Source of the DNA: Shewanella colwelliana ATCC 39565
Lineage (GTDB): Bacteria; Pseudomonadota; Gammaproteobacteria; Enterobacterales; Shewanellaceae
Length of the DNA: 64,000 nt
NCBI RefSeq assembly: GCF_000518705.1
Contig: NZ_JAEC01000004.1
Coordinates: forward strand, 218,285 to 282,284
Direction: 5' to 3'
Translations under genes and position numbers: made by a program
Notes under the pieces: generated by a model
The model's input: only the letters and a program-made list of their open reading frames with translations
What the model was told of the DNA's origin: nothing
Database searches by the model: none
Shown: in pieces, positions 21,343-29,355 of the stretch
How the letters are laid out: each line of letters starts with the position of its first letter
Position numbering within the stretch: the stretch's first letter is position 1

Positions 21343-21942
21343 TTATATCGGCAATCGTCCGTTAAATGAGAGTGCCAATGTAGTGCTATCGACATACTCA
21401 AGTTCACCGCCAACGGGGACACCATGGGCAATTCGACTGACCTTAATATTATGTTTCTTAGCCATGTCAGCGATATAATGCGCTGTAGCGTCACCCTCTA
21501 CCGTTGGGTTGGTCGCCAAAATAAGCTCACTCACCTCGCCGCCAGCTAAGTGCTGGGCTAACAAACTTAAACCAAGTTCATCTGGTCCCACGCCATCGAG
21601 TGGCGAAAGATGACCGAGTAACACAAAATAACGCCCACTAAAATGGCCACCCGCTTCAATAGCTAATACATCTGCAGGCGTTTCCACCACACAGATAAGA
21701 TCAGAGTGACCACGACGACTACTGGCACAGATTGGACAGTGTGTCTCTTCAGTAAAGGTGCGACAAGCAGTGCAATGGCCGACATCGCTCATTGCACTGG
21801 CTAACGCACTGGCGAGTTTTTGGCCCGCTTTCCGCTCGCGCTCTAACAACTGAAACGCCATGCGCTGCGCTGATTTAGGACCAACGCCTGGTAAACAGCG
21901 TAAAGACTGGATCAAATCATCAACCAGCGGACTAAATTTCAT
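21343..21942 (-). CDS. recR: Recombination protein RecR
   Basis: RecR acts with RecO and RecF to load RecA on gapped DNA. The 199-residue protein has a helix-hairpin-helix ([21 protein letters not shown]), a four-cysteine zinc finger ([16 protein letters not shown]), and a Toprim domain ([15 protein letters not shown], then [18 protein letters not shown]). It is the third gene of the conserved dnaX-ybaB-recR cluster and starts 12 bases after ybaB. Confidence 0.98.
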   Translation of the reverse strand: MKFSPLVDDLIQSLRCLPGVGPKSAQRMAFQLLERERKAGQKLASALASAMSDVGHCTACRTFTEETHCPICASSRRGHSDLICVVETPADVLAIEAGGHFSGRYFVLLGHLSPLDGVGPDELGLSLLAQHLAGGEVSELILATNPTVEGDATAHYIADMAKKHNIKVSRIAHGVPVGGELEYVDSTTLALSFNGRLPI

Positions 21943-21954
21943 AATCGGTCCAGA

Positions 21955-22284
21955 TTAAAACGGCATCTTCATGCCTGGTGGTAATTGCATGCCACCAGTC
22001 ACTTCAGCCATTTTCTCTTTTTGATTTTCTTCAACTCGACGTGCGGCATCGTTACACGCTGCAGCAATAAGATCTTCAAGCATCTCTTTGTCATCTTCAA
22101 GCAGGCTAGGATCGATATCTACCTTACGAACACTATGAGAGCCTGTTATGGTCACTTTTACAAGACCAGCACCAGCTTCGCCAGTGACTTCCATACGTGC
22201 GATCTCTTCTTGCACTTTGGCCATTTTATCTTGCATCATTTGGGCCTGTTTCATCAGGTTACCCATACCGCCTTTTCCAAACAT
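21955..22284 (-). CDS. ybaB: YbaB/EbfC nucleoid-associated protein
   Basis: A 109-residue DNA-binding protein, normally a dimer that coats DNA and influences nucleoid structure. It shows the family pattern: [40 protein letters not shown], then KVDIDPSLL and a C-terminal LPPGMKMPF. It sits between dnaX and recR, its normal place in gammaproteobacteria, and probably shares their transcript. Confidence 0.96.
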   Translation of the reverse strand: MFGKGGMGNLMKQAQMMQDKMAKVQEEIARMEVTGEAGAGLVKVTITGSHSVRKVDIDPSLLEDDKEMLEDLIAAACNDAARRVEENQKEKMAEVTGGMQLPPGMKMPF

Positions 22285-22381
22285 ATCGATTTCTCTTCAA
22301 TATTAAAAAACTGGCTAATCTTACTCAATTAGCGCCAATAAGCAATCAAAGCTGATCACCAAACTGTAAACTTATGAACAG

Positions 22382-25159
22382 TTATGACTCAACGCTTTCG
22401 ATAAAGTTCGATTTATCGACAAGTGCAATACCGTTACCACGTTGCCCAAGTAGTTCTGGCGCATAACTTAGACTATCATTTTCCATTTCGGCATTCATCA
22501 TCGCCTGCAACCACTGAATGTTATCATCGCTGAGTAATCCATGATGCGCTTCGGCCAACAATTCTTGATGAAAACGTTGACGGATCTCCAGTGGTGTCTC
22601 ACGTCCAGACTCAACGCCCACCACAAACGCCACGCGGCAAGTGTCGCCTAGCGCTTGACTTAACGCGGCTTCAAGTTGCTCGATGGCCCCGGGGGCTTCA
22701 AGATGCTTCTGATTCGGTTTAAGTACCAAGGGCAATGGATCACAAAACTGCTGACATACAGAGTTAACAGCCAGCTGCCTGACACGACCACCAATATCTA
22801 GCGCTGACATTAAACGATACCATTGCAAGTCGATACTGTGACCAGTCACTTTCCCCTCACCTAGGGGTGGCAACACCGTATTTGGGTCAGGAAAATCAGC
22901 AGCCGCTGGCTGCACAACAACATCACGGTGCTGTTCAGGTTCAGCACTGCTGACAAGGCTATTAGTTTGGCCACTCGTAGCTGATTGACGCGTAGCAGGC
23001 TCATCACTGTTTACTCTAAGGTCCGCGGTCTCACCTTTTGCTAGCTGTGAAGTAGTAGTGCTCACATTAGATTCTGGCGCCGCGACCCAAGGCGGCCTAT
23101 CTTCATCATTGGAGGCTGCTAGCTCATGAGCAATCTCAGATGACTGGTGTTGATTAGTCTCACTGGACTGTGCAAACTCTGTGATCGGTGCTTTTTGTTC
23201 ATCGCTACGTTGCACCCCATGTTCATGCTTGGTGCTGCATGACGCTTGATCACTGTCACTGTCACTGTCACTGTCACTGCGAGACGGTGGCACATATGTT
23301 TGGCGTTTCGGCTCAAACTTTTTTGTGTCACTCTCCTTAGATGATTGCTCAACCAGATCTGATAGCAAAGACTCTCTGGCCGCTAGTACAGCATCCAGCA
23401 GGTCATCATCAAGCGGATCTGTGACCTCGACACTCGGTTCAATACTATCAGCAGGCTTCCTAGGAGACAGATTGGCAACTTGGGTGCCGGATTGACTGGC
23501 AATATAGGCATCATAATCACTAGGATCCTGATAATGCTCGCTGTCAGAGTCATCAACAAAATGATTCATTTCATCAAAATGCGGCGTATTATCTGCCACA
23601 TTTTGCCCAAAAGGCGTTGTCGCATCGGTTTGAACCGCGGTTTCTGACACCACGGGCTCAACGGCAGCGCTGCTGGCGGAGTTTATGGGTGAAACCACCG
23701 ATTCTGGCACCGCACTAGATTCATGCGATTGTGGTTGCGCTGGTGTAGGCTGCACATTGGATGTTGGCGCATTAGCCTCTGCACTGGCACCTTGATTATG
23801 ACCTGAATCTTGATTTTGGCTCTGGGCTTGGCTTAAGATTAGTGCCTGCTCAGCCTCTAACGCCGCCACATCAGCATCATCTTCACTGTTGTCAATGGCT
23901 GCTGACTTATCGTCAATCAAATCAGTCATCTCAGACGAACTCTTAGCCGTGATATTTACGCTAACATCTGTGACAGTTTCAGGACGATGATTCAATGGCG
24001 CGGGTTCATTGGCAAGGTTGACCGCTGGCAACTCAAGTCCATTCTTACTAGGCTCTGCTTCCCAACGTTTTACTGGGGCTTCTGGCACAAATGCCACCGC
24101 TCTTAACAGCGCCATCTCAAGCCCCGACTTTGGATCTGGGGCATGAGGTAGATCCTTGCGACCGCTCAACAAGAGTTGATAATAAAGCTGAACTTGCTCA
24201 GGATTTAACTGTTCTGCAAACGCTTTAATCTGCTCAGCATATTTCGACAGTTGCGCCGCAGCTGGCGCAAATTGTGTCAAAGTTATCTGATGTAATAACT
24301 CTAATATACTTCGCAGCACTTCCTCTGGATCGGCACCAAATGAAAGTACCTCTTCAGTTACCTGCAGCAGATGAGCCACATCACCTTGAGCTAAAGCATT
24401 GAGCAATACGATGACATAATGTTCATCTATGGTCCCGAGCATGGTTTGCACTTGCGTTAAGCTAATGCTGCCTGCCCCAAACGCAATCGCTTGATCGGTT
24501 AAACTCAAGGCATCGCGCATACTGCCGTTGGCCGCTTTAGCCAAAAGTTTAAGCGCACCTTCATCATAGCTAACCGACTCTCGGGACAATATATTGGCTA
24601 ACTGCGCTTGTATCTCATCTAAGGTTAAGCTTTTGAGATTAAATTGCAGACAACGTGACAGCACAGTGACAGGCAAGCGCTGGGGATCGGTTGTCGCTAA
24701 GAGAAATTTAACATGCTCAGGTGGTTCTTCTAAGGTTTTGAGCAGCGCATTAAAACTGCTACGCGACAACATATGCACTTCGTCGATCAAATAGACCTTG
24801 AAACGTCCTCTGGAAGGCCGGTACTGCACGTTATCCAACAATTCACGGGTATCATCAACTTTCGTACGCGATGCCGCATCGACTTCTATCAGGTCAACGA
24901 ATCGCCCCTGCGCAATCTCAACACAGCTGCTGCATTGCCCACATGGAGAGGAAGTAATACCCTGTTCACAGTTAAGACCTTTTGCAAATAATCGTGCCAA
25001 ACTGGTTTTACCCACGCCTCGGGTACCCGAAAAAAGATAAGCATGATGTAAACGATTCTGCGTCAGTGCATTGGTCAGTGCATGGAGAACATGAGACTGT
25101 CCGACCACTTGCTCAAACTTGGCAGGGCGCCATTTTCTGGCCAACACCTGGTATGACAT
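22382..25159 (-). CDS. dnaX: DNA polymerase III tau (and probably gamma) subunit
   Basis: The clamp-loader ATPase. The ATG at 25159 (MSYQVLARKWRPAKFEQVVGQ) follows GGGGAG and gives 925 residues; the upstream extension is not needed. It has a Walker A motif (GTRGVGKTSLA), a zinc module (CEQGITSSPCGQCSSC), Walker B and SRC motif regions (DEVHMLS, LLATTDPQRLP, SRCLQFNL). Domains I-III end near residue 370. A long acidic, low-complexity linker (about 375-780) follows, with a DS repeat, and then a C-terminal polymerase-alpha-binding part. Codons 612-614 contain an A-AAA-AAG slippery heptamer with an upstream Shine-Dalgarno-like AGGAG and a stop in the -1 frame two codons later. A frameshift would give a 615-residue gamma form. 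Confidence 0.97.
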   Translation of the reverse strand: MSYQVLARKWRPAKFEQVVGQSHVLHALTNALTQNRLHHAYLFSGTRGVGKTSLARLFAKGLNCEQGITSSPCGQCSSCVEIAQGRFVDLIEVDAASRTKVDDTRELLDNVQYRPSRGRFKVYLIDEVHMLSRSSFNALLKTLEEPPEHVKFLLATTDPQRLPVTVLSRCLQFNLKSLTLDEIQAQLANILSRESVSYDEGALKLLAKAANGSMRDALSLTDQAIAFGAGSISLTQVQTMLGTIDEHYVIVLLNALAQGDVAHLLQVTEEVLSFGADPEEVLRSILELLHQITLTQFAPAAAQLSKYAEQIKAFAEQLNPEQVQLYYQLLLSGRKDLPHAPDPKSGLEMALLRAVAFVPEAPVKRWEAEPSKNGLELPAVNLANEPAPLNHRPETVTDVSVNITAKSSSEMTDLIDDKSAAIDNSEDDADVAALEAEQALILSQAQSQNQDSGHNQGASAEANAPTSNVQPTPAQPQSHESSAVPESVVSPINSASSAAVEPVVSETAVQTDATTPFGQNVADNTPHFDEMNHFVDDSDSEHYQDPSDYDAYIASQSGTQVANLSPRKPADSIEPSVEVTDPLDDDLLDAVLAARESLLSDLVEQSSKESDTKKFEPKRQTYVPPSRSDSDSDSDSDQASCSTKHEHGVQRSDEQKAPITEFAQSSETNQHQSSEIAHELAASNDEDRPPWVAAPESNVSTTTSQLAKGETADLRVNSDEPATRQSATSGQTNSLVSSAEPEQHRDVVVQPAAADFPDPNTVLPPLGEGKVTGHSIDLQWYRLMSALDIGGRVRQLAVNSVCQQFCDPLPLVLKPNQKHLEAPGAIEQLEAALSQALGDTCRVAFVVGVESGRETPLEIRQRFHQELLAEAHHGLLSDDNIQWLQAMMNAEMENDSLSYAPELLGQRGNGIALVDKSNFIESVES
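23251..23279 (-). repeat. Six-base tandem repeat in dnaX
   Basis: Four full copies of CACTGT (plus strand) and a partial fifth, encoding alternating Asp-Ser in the DnaX linker. Slippage would change copy number without breaking the frame. Confidence 0.8.
23313..23337 (-). promoter_or_regulatory. Predicted dnaX -1 programmed frameshift signal
   Basis: Read on the minus strand: AGGAG (23333-23337), eight spacer bases, then the heptamer A-AAA-AAG (23318-23324) in the zero frame. After a -1 slip the next codons are GTT and TGA (stop, 23313-23315). These are the elements of the E. coli dnaX shift. I did not find a strong downstream stem-loop. Confidence 0.65.
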
Positions 25160-25183
25160 GGAACTCCCCATTTGTGTCATCAA

Positions 25184-25374
25184 AACAATAGCGGAAATAG
25201 ACGCCGATAATCCGCAAACAATAACATGCCACGGGATAACTCGCTAGCAAGCAGCGCTTGTCGATAACGATATAAGTTGGAATTACAGAACAGTTGGAGT
25301 TTGTTTAAGCAGATAAGGATAAAGGGGGAGACTCAGCCAGTGACGAACGAACGCCCTGTATTGCTTAAAAACAA
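25184..25374. promoter_or_regulatory. dnaX upstream region
   Basis: About 190 bases between dnaX and the apt terminator; it should hold the dnaX promoter. I looked for a 4.5S RNA gene here and saw no match to its conserved core. Confidence 0.4.
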
Positions 25375-25423
25375 AAATGCTGCGAGTGACAGGCACCTAA
25401 AGCCAGTCAATCTCACAGCATTT
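25375..25423 (-). terminator. apt terminator with long imperfect stem
   Basis: Outer arms AAATGCTG and CAGCATTT extend inward through an imperfect stem to GGC / GCC; the minus strand then reads TTTTTGTTTTT. It lies 22 bases past the apt stop. Confidence 0.75.
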
Positions 25424-25444
25424 AAACACGCTAAAACAGCTTGA

Positions 25445-25990
25445 TTATTCGCCTTCAAACTCACACAGAGTCACTAACTCTAGATCCATATCGTTTAAGC
25501 GCTGCTCGCCACCGAGCTCAGGCAACGAGATCACAAATGCCGCGTGGTTAACTTGGCCGCCAAGTCGACGGATCAACTTAACCGTGGCTTCGATGGTGCC
25601 ACCAGTTGCCAACAGATCATCAATGACCAGTACTTTATCATCGGCGTTAATCGCATCGGTGTGGATTTCAAGCATGTCGTGACCATACTCAAGCTCATAG
25701 CTTTCTGAAATCGTTTCACGTGGCAATTTACCCGGCTTACGCACTGGCACAAAACCAACACCAAGCTCTAAGGCTAGGGGCGCACCAAAAAGAAAACCAC
25801 GCGCTTCGGTGCCAACAACCTTGGTAAATCCTTGGCCTTGGTACTTCTCAAGAAGTAATTCTATTGTCGCTTGATACGCATTGTGATCTTCCATCAAACT
25901 AGTGACATCTCTAAACATGATGCCTGGCTTTGGGTAATCAGGAATTGTCTTAATACTTTGCTTTATCAAGGCTAACTTATCTGTATTCAT
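25445..25990 (-). CDS. apt: Adenine phosphoribosyltransferase
   Basis: Apt makes AMP from adenine and PRPP in purine salvage. I use the ATG at 25990 ([20 protein letters not shown], 181 residues), which fits the usual length; an ATG at 25999 and a TTG at 26008 are in frame. Features are [37 protein letters not shown], and the PRPP-binding motif [19 protein letters not shown] terminator follows and a gap of about 200 bases separates it from ybaN. Confidence 0.96.
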   Translation of the reverse strand: MNTDKLALIKQSIKTIPDYPKPGIMFRDVTSLMEDHNAYQATIELLLEKYQGQGFTKVVGTEARGFLFGAPLALELGVGFVPVRKPGKLPRETISESYELEYGHDMLEIHTDAINADDKVLVIDDLLATGGTIEATVKLIRRLGGQVNHAAFVISLPELGGEQRLNDMDLELVTLCEFEGE

Positions 25991-26204
25991 TGCTACCATC
26001 TTTTTCAATTAAACCCACTTAAGGGATAAACTAACCATTTGGCCAGCTTTGACTAGAATTTTCGGCTAAAGCTTAAGCCCCTTTGAAGTGTGTTGCAACA
26101 CTGAGTGTCACAAACCTTAACCTTGTTTAAAGCGCTGAGTCACAATTTTAGCGAGAGTTAAACAACCCAGAGTTGAACAAAAATGCGGTGCGCGGACAAA
26201 ACCA

Positions 26205-26573
26205 CTAATCATCAAGCTCGGGAATGCGACGTAAATAAAGCAGCAGACCTGTTAACATACAGGCCAACATCACCTTAACCCATATCAGCGGTACAATAGC
26301 AATACTGACGAGAAAGCTAACACTCGTGGCAATGTACGCTTTCTTCTTTAATCCCTTACGAATCGCTCTTTCTCTGTCCCAATCTTGCAGCGCATCGGCA
26401 AACCACGGATGAGTCATTAACCAATTGTGGAGCCTCTGGTTAGATCGCGCAAAACAAAACGCCGCCAGTAAAACAAAAGGAACCGTTGGTAGTAAGGGAA
26501 CAGCAATACCAATTAAGCCTAGCAGCAGACTGCACAGCCCAACCACAAGATACATACCACGCTTTAGCGCCAT
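26205..26573 (-). CDS. ybaN: YbaN family (DUF454) inner-membrane protein
   Basis: A protein of 122 residues from the ATG at 26573, which has GAGGAA upstream; the eight-residue extension to 26597 overlaps the preceding terminator. It has about three membrane segments. The DUF454 signature is seen as GLIGIAVPLLPTVPFVLLAAFCFARS followed by HNWLMTHPWF. Its function is unknown. In E. coli, ybaN is near apt as well, so this neighbourhood is conserved. Confidence 0.88.
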   Translation of the reverse strand: MALKRGMYLVVGLCSLLLGLIGIAVPLLPTVPFVLLAAFCFARSNQRLHNWLMTHPWFADALQDWDRERAIRKGLKKKAYIATSVSFLVSIAIVPLIWVKVMLACMLTGLLLYLRRIPELDD

Positions 26574-26586
26574 TGATTCCTCACAT

Positions 26587-26613
26587 AAAAAAACCACTCA
26601 AAAATGAGTGGTT
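26587..26613 (-). terminator. Terminator downstream of the 39-residue ORF
   Basis: Arms AACCACTCA and TGAGTGGTT around AAAA, with a seven-base T-run on the minus strand. It closes the unit containing the microprotein gene, 26 bases after its stop, just before ybaN. Confidence 0.8.
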
Positions 26614-26638
26614 AGTATACCTGAGTAACGCTTGGAGG

Positions 26639-26758
26639 CTATAGCAGTTGTAGATGCTTCAACCAAGATAGAGTCGCTGGAAGCGTTGGTAGTAACAGTA
26701 CGAGAATAAATCCAACAAAATAAACAAGATTAAACGGGTCTTTAAACGGCTGACTCAT
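26639..26758 (-). CDS. Single-pass membrane microprotein, 39 residues
   Basis: A short reading frame starting MSQPFKDPFNLVYFVGF and ending LSWLKHLQLL, with a hydrophobic core of about 20 residues (positions 11-31) and a charged C-terminal end. Support for it being real is the Shine-Dalgarno GAGGAA a few bases before the ATG, a strong terminator 26 bases after the stop, and a perfect FNR-type box about 30 bases upstream. I do not recognise the family. It lies downstream of hvfC on the same strand and might be read from that operon or from its own promoter. A role in an anaerobic or respiratory process is only an inference from the box. Confidence 0.6.
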   Translation of the reverse strand: MSQPFKDPFNLVYFVGFILVLLLPTLPATLSWLKHLQLL

Positions 26759-26786
26759 GACTTCCTCACTCTAGGCATTAATTTTA

Positions 26787-26800
26787 TTGATCTAGATCAA
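26787..26800. promoter_or_regulatory. Perfect FNR/EtrA-type box
   Basis: TTGAT-CTAG-ATCAA, a perfect match to the FNR consensus TTGAT-N4-ATCAA. It sits 29 bases before the microprotein ATG. A possible -10 (TAAAAT) abuts it on the minus strand, which would suit repression rather than class II activation. Confidence 0.6.
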
Positions 26801-26860
26801 TTTTCGGCGCCATTATAGAGAGATGAAGCAATGATAGAAAGCCCTAACTCGAACTATTTT

Positions 26861-27604
26861 TCAGCGATGACCCAAGATGATATTACGGCTAATCATATCA
26901 CCAAGCATCTGCGTGCATCCGCTGACGAGAGTCTCCTTATCCATCTGCGTGTACAAGCCACACAACCACTTGATAATCTGATCAAACTCAAGATAGTCAT
27001 GTTGCTCAATATAGGCCAATACTTGCGCCGCAAGTGGGTTAAGCTGTAAAAAACAGACCTCTTCTTCTGCATCCCGATAGATACAGAAAAAACTGGGCTG
27101 CTCACTTTGAGTCAAGGGTTGATATTCAGCGCTAATTCGCTGTACGTCAAAGTGATACTGAGCCACACGCGCACTGGCACGAAATGCCAATTTGGCACTA
27201 CTCACTTGGGTGTCGTCAATGGGGTGGTGCAGCGGGTTTTCTTGCTCTGTCGCTACAACCAACTCTAACCACTCATAATGTGCAAGCTCTAACATAAACA
27301 CAGGATCACGTTCGCTTACTGGGTACTCTTGCTGGAGGAACACCAAAAACTCTTGTGCAATTTCAATAAAGATCGGCGTTTGACAGTCGTGCGTAACAAA
27401 GAACTGCTGAACTAACTCCTCCCATTGTTTATCCTCATACAGCGAACACAACACCGGAAAAGCATTAGAGACAAACCCATTAATATTATTAAAAAACAGC
27501 TCTCGGTAAACCTGCATTCTACGTGCATCAGTTCCGCTGGGCAGGGGTTGACTCGGGTCTCGAATGTAATCGATAAATGATTGCTGGACATTAACAAACG
27601 TCAT
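26861..27604 (-). CDS. hvfC: HvfC/BufC-type partner protein (DUF2063)
   Basis: A 247-residue protein with an N-terminal DUF2063 domain (about 1-100): VQQSFIDYIRDPSQPLPSG, then MQVYRELFFNNINGFVSNAFPVL. In DUF692 systems this partner binds the precursor peptide and delivers it to the oxidative enzyme. The C-terminal half is helical and contains FCIYRDAEEEVCFLQLNP. Its start codon directly follows the hvfB stop codon, so the two are translationally linked. It is the last gene of the hvfABC unit before the FNR-box region. Confidence 0.85.
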   Translation of the reverse strand: MTFVNVQQSFIDYIRDPSQPLPSGTDARRMQVYRELFFNNINGFVSNAFPVLCSLYEDKQWEELVQQFFVTHDCQTPIFIEIAQEFLVFLQQEYPVSERDPVFMLELAHYEWLELVVATEQENPLHHPIDDTQVSSAKLAFRASARVAQYHFDVQRISAEYQPLTQSEQPSFFCIYRDAEEEVCFLQLNPLAAQVLAYIEQHDYLEFDQIIKWLCGLYTQMDKETLVSGCTQMLGDMISRNIILGHR

Positions 27605-28441
27605 TTATGCACTCCGATTAATAGGCTGCTGCGCCGCTGTTTGATAATCATGAATTTTATTAATTTCCTGCAATAGCACTTGGGTTGGCGGGATATTAAA
27701 ATCTCGCTCCAATAGGGTCGGAAAAACACCATGATGAGCATAGCAGGCTTGCAGCAACTGCCAAACGGGATCAATAACATCTGCACCATGGGTATCAACC
27801 ATCAGATCGACCGCTTCTTCATAGTGGCCGGCAATATGCAGGTAGGCGATACGCTCTGTCGGCATCGCCTTTAAAAAGTCTAATGGATCGTATTGGTGAT
27901 TAATCGAGTTGACGTAGATGTTGTTTACATCGAGCAGTAGCCGACAATCTGCTTCAGATAAAACCGCGTTAACGAACTCTAGTTCACTCATTTCACTACC
28001 TGGTGCGGCGTAAAATGAGACATTTTCCAAAATCAGTGGTCGCTCAAGGATCGCTTCAACTTGCTTAACGCGTGACGCCACATGGATAACGGCTTCTTGG
28101 GTAAACGGGATTGGCATTAAATCATATAAATGCCCTTTTCCTGAGCAGTAACTTAGGTGTTCTGAATAAACATCGATACCATGTAAGTCCATAAAGCCTT
28201 TGATCTGCTTTACAAAACTCACATCTAACGGTTCTGGGCTACCAATCGACAAAGAGAGCCCATGACAAAAAAATGTATTGCGCTCAGTTAACTGTCGAAA
28301 CTGTCGTCCGTATTTGCCACCAAAGGTCATCCAATTCTCAGGCGCTACCTCGAAAAAATCAATAGCATTAGGTACCTGCTCGCAAAACTCGTCCAACATC
28401 TCGCGTCTTAGCCCTAATCCCACCTGTGCATTATTAGCCAT
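27605..28441 (-). CDS. hvfB: DUF692 multinuclear iron-dependent oxidative enzyme (HvfB/BufB)
   Basis: A 278-residue TIM-barrel enzyme of the MNIO/DUF692 family, which includes MbnB of methanobactin synthesis. These iron enzymes oxidise cysteines in ribosomal peptides. Likely metal ligands are visible in order: FFEVAPEN, CHGLSLSIG, YSEHLSY, ILENVSFY, LLLDVNNIYVNSINH, YLHIAGH and VDTHGADV, with LLERD near the end. The next gene encodes the HvfC partner and the preceding gene the cysteine-rich precursor, which defines the system. The substrate and product are inferred from HvfABC and bufferin work, not shown by sequence. Confidence 0.9.
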   Translation of the reverse strand: MANNAQVGLGLRREMLDEFCEQVPNAIDFFEVAPENWMTFGGKYGRQFRQLTERNTFFCHGLSLSIGSPEPLDVSFVKQIKGFMDLHGIDVYSEHLSYCSGKGHLYDLMPIPFTQEAVIHVASRVKQVEAILERPLILENVSFYAAPGSEMSELEFVNAVLSEADCRLLLDVNNIYVNSINHQYDPLDFLKAMPTERIAYLHIAGHYEEAVDLMVDTHGADVIDPVWQLLQACYAHHGVFPTLLERDFNIPPTQVLLQEINKIHDYQTAAQQPINRSA

Positions 28442-28470
28442 AACGTGACAACCTCAACTCTCTAAAACAA

Positions 28471-28495
28471 TTAGGCCAGCAATTAACTGGCCTAA
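28471..28495 (-). terminator. Hairpin between hvfA and hvfB, possible partial terminator
   Basis: Arms TTAGGCCAG and CTGGCCTAA around a seven-base loop; the minus strand continues TTGTTTTAG. The broken T-run suggests partial termination, or RNA stabilisation, downstream of the precursor gene. Confidence 0.6.
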
Positions 28496-28530
28496 CTAAA
28501 GATTTAAACAACGTTTAACCGGAAGTGGTA

Positions 28531-29004
28531 TTACTTATTACCACCACACTTGCCTTCTTTGGCTTTTTTATCACCACCACATTTGCCTTCGCCACACTTA
28601 CCTTCTTTCATGGCTTTCTTTTCACCACCGCATTTACCTTCGCCACACTTACCTTCTTTCATGGCTTTCTTTTCAGCGCCGCATTTGCCTTCGCCGCACT
28701 TACCTTCTTTCATGGCTTTCTTCTCAGCACCGCATTTGCCTTCGCCGCACTTACCTTCTTTCATGGCCTTCTTCTCAGCGCCACATTTGCCTTCGCCGCA
28801 CTTACCCTCTTTGGCTTTTTCGCCCTTCTTCATGTTTTCGCCACATTTACCTTCGCCACACTTTCCTTCACCGTCAACGATTTGGTAACCCGCTTGCATT
28901 TCGCTATAACCGAATGGATTCGCCTGTGCTTCAGCGGCAAAAGCACCACCAACAAAAACCGTACCTAACGCAACAGCCACTGCAGTATTTTTAACTAATT
29001 TCAT
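28531..29004 (-). CDS. hvfA: Cysteine-rich secreted RiPP precursor HvfA-like
   Basis: A protein of 157 residues from the ATG at 29004, which has GGAAGGAAG upstream; the 11-residue extension is not part of the signal peptide. A signal peptide ends near GGAFAAEAQ. A conserved leader-like segment NPFGYSEMQAGYQIVDG follows. The rest is 13 copies of EGKCG, which hold every cysteine of the protein, in a lysine/glycine/glutamate-rich context. HvfA-type peptides in H. influenzae carry EGKCG motifs whose cysteines become copper-binding groups after modification by HvfB/HvfC. Here the array is built from 17-residue units. The copper role is inferred from the family. Confidence 0.88.
   Translation of the reverse strand: MKLVKNTAVAVALGTVFVGGAFAAEAQANPFGYSEMQAGYQIVDGEGKCGEGKCGENMKKGEKAKEGKCGEGKCGAEKKAMKEGKCGEGKCGAEKKAMKEGKCGEGKCGAEKKAMKEGKCGEGKCGGEKKAMKEGKCGEGKCGGDKKAKEGKCGGNK
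28606..28809 (-). repeat. Four 51-base tandem repeats in hvfA
   Basis: Each 51-base unit encodes EGKCGEGKCG followed by AEKKAMK (GEKKAMK in the last). Three protein units are identical. Partial units flank them on both sides (28534-28869 overall). Confidence 0.85.
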
Positions 29005-29355
29005 AATCTCTTCCTTCCATAATCGATTTGTATGCAATTGGTTGCCAACACCACTATGTTGCTGGCTCGGGTAATATGACCCGCCCTACCAAGTTTTTAT
29101 TTCAAAAAACTTATCAGACATCACATTTATGCTACACAAATGATAATAGTGCAACTTAGTTTATCTGTACAAAGCCATTGAATCGATAGTTTTTCCGCAG
29201 TAAAGGTCGATTATTTTGTAACGTGTATAGCGTTAGAGTAGAATGTGCGCCCTTTTGCGGCGTTCACTAACATAACTTCGCAACAAGTTGATGTGGCCTT
29301 TTCTTAATCTAGAGGCGCAGGCCTCAATTGTTTATTTAAGTGGGATAACAAGTTA
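29005..29355. promoter_or_regulatory. Divergent hvfA / dusC promoter region
   Basis: About 350 bases with both promoters. For hvfA a TTGTGT-17-TGATAA pair occurs on the minus strand around 29110-29140. Between it and the ATG there is a perfect CGGGT-6-ACCCG dyad (29068-29083), a possible operator or leader hairpin. No terminator was seen. Confidence 0.45.

Noticed and set aside
25184..25374. Possible 4.5S RNA gene between apt and dnaX
   Set aside because: No match to the conserved 4.5S core was seen.
29131..29152. Fur-box-like sequence (AATGATAAT) between hvfA and dusC
   Set aside because: Only about ten of 19 positions match the Fur consensus; the half site is common in AT-rich DNA.
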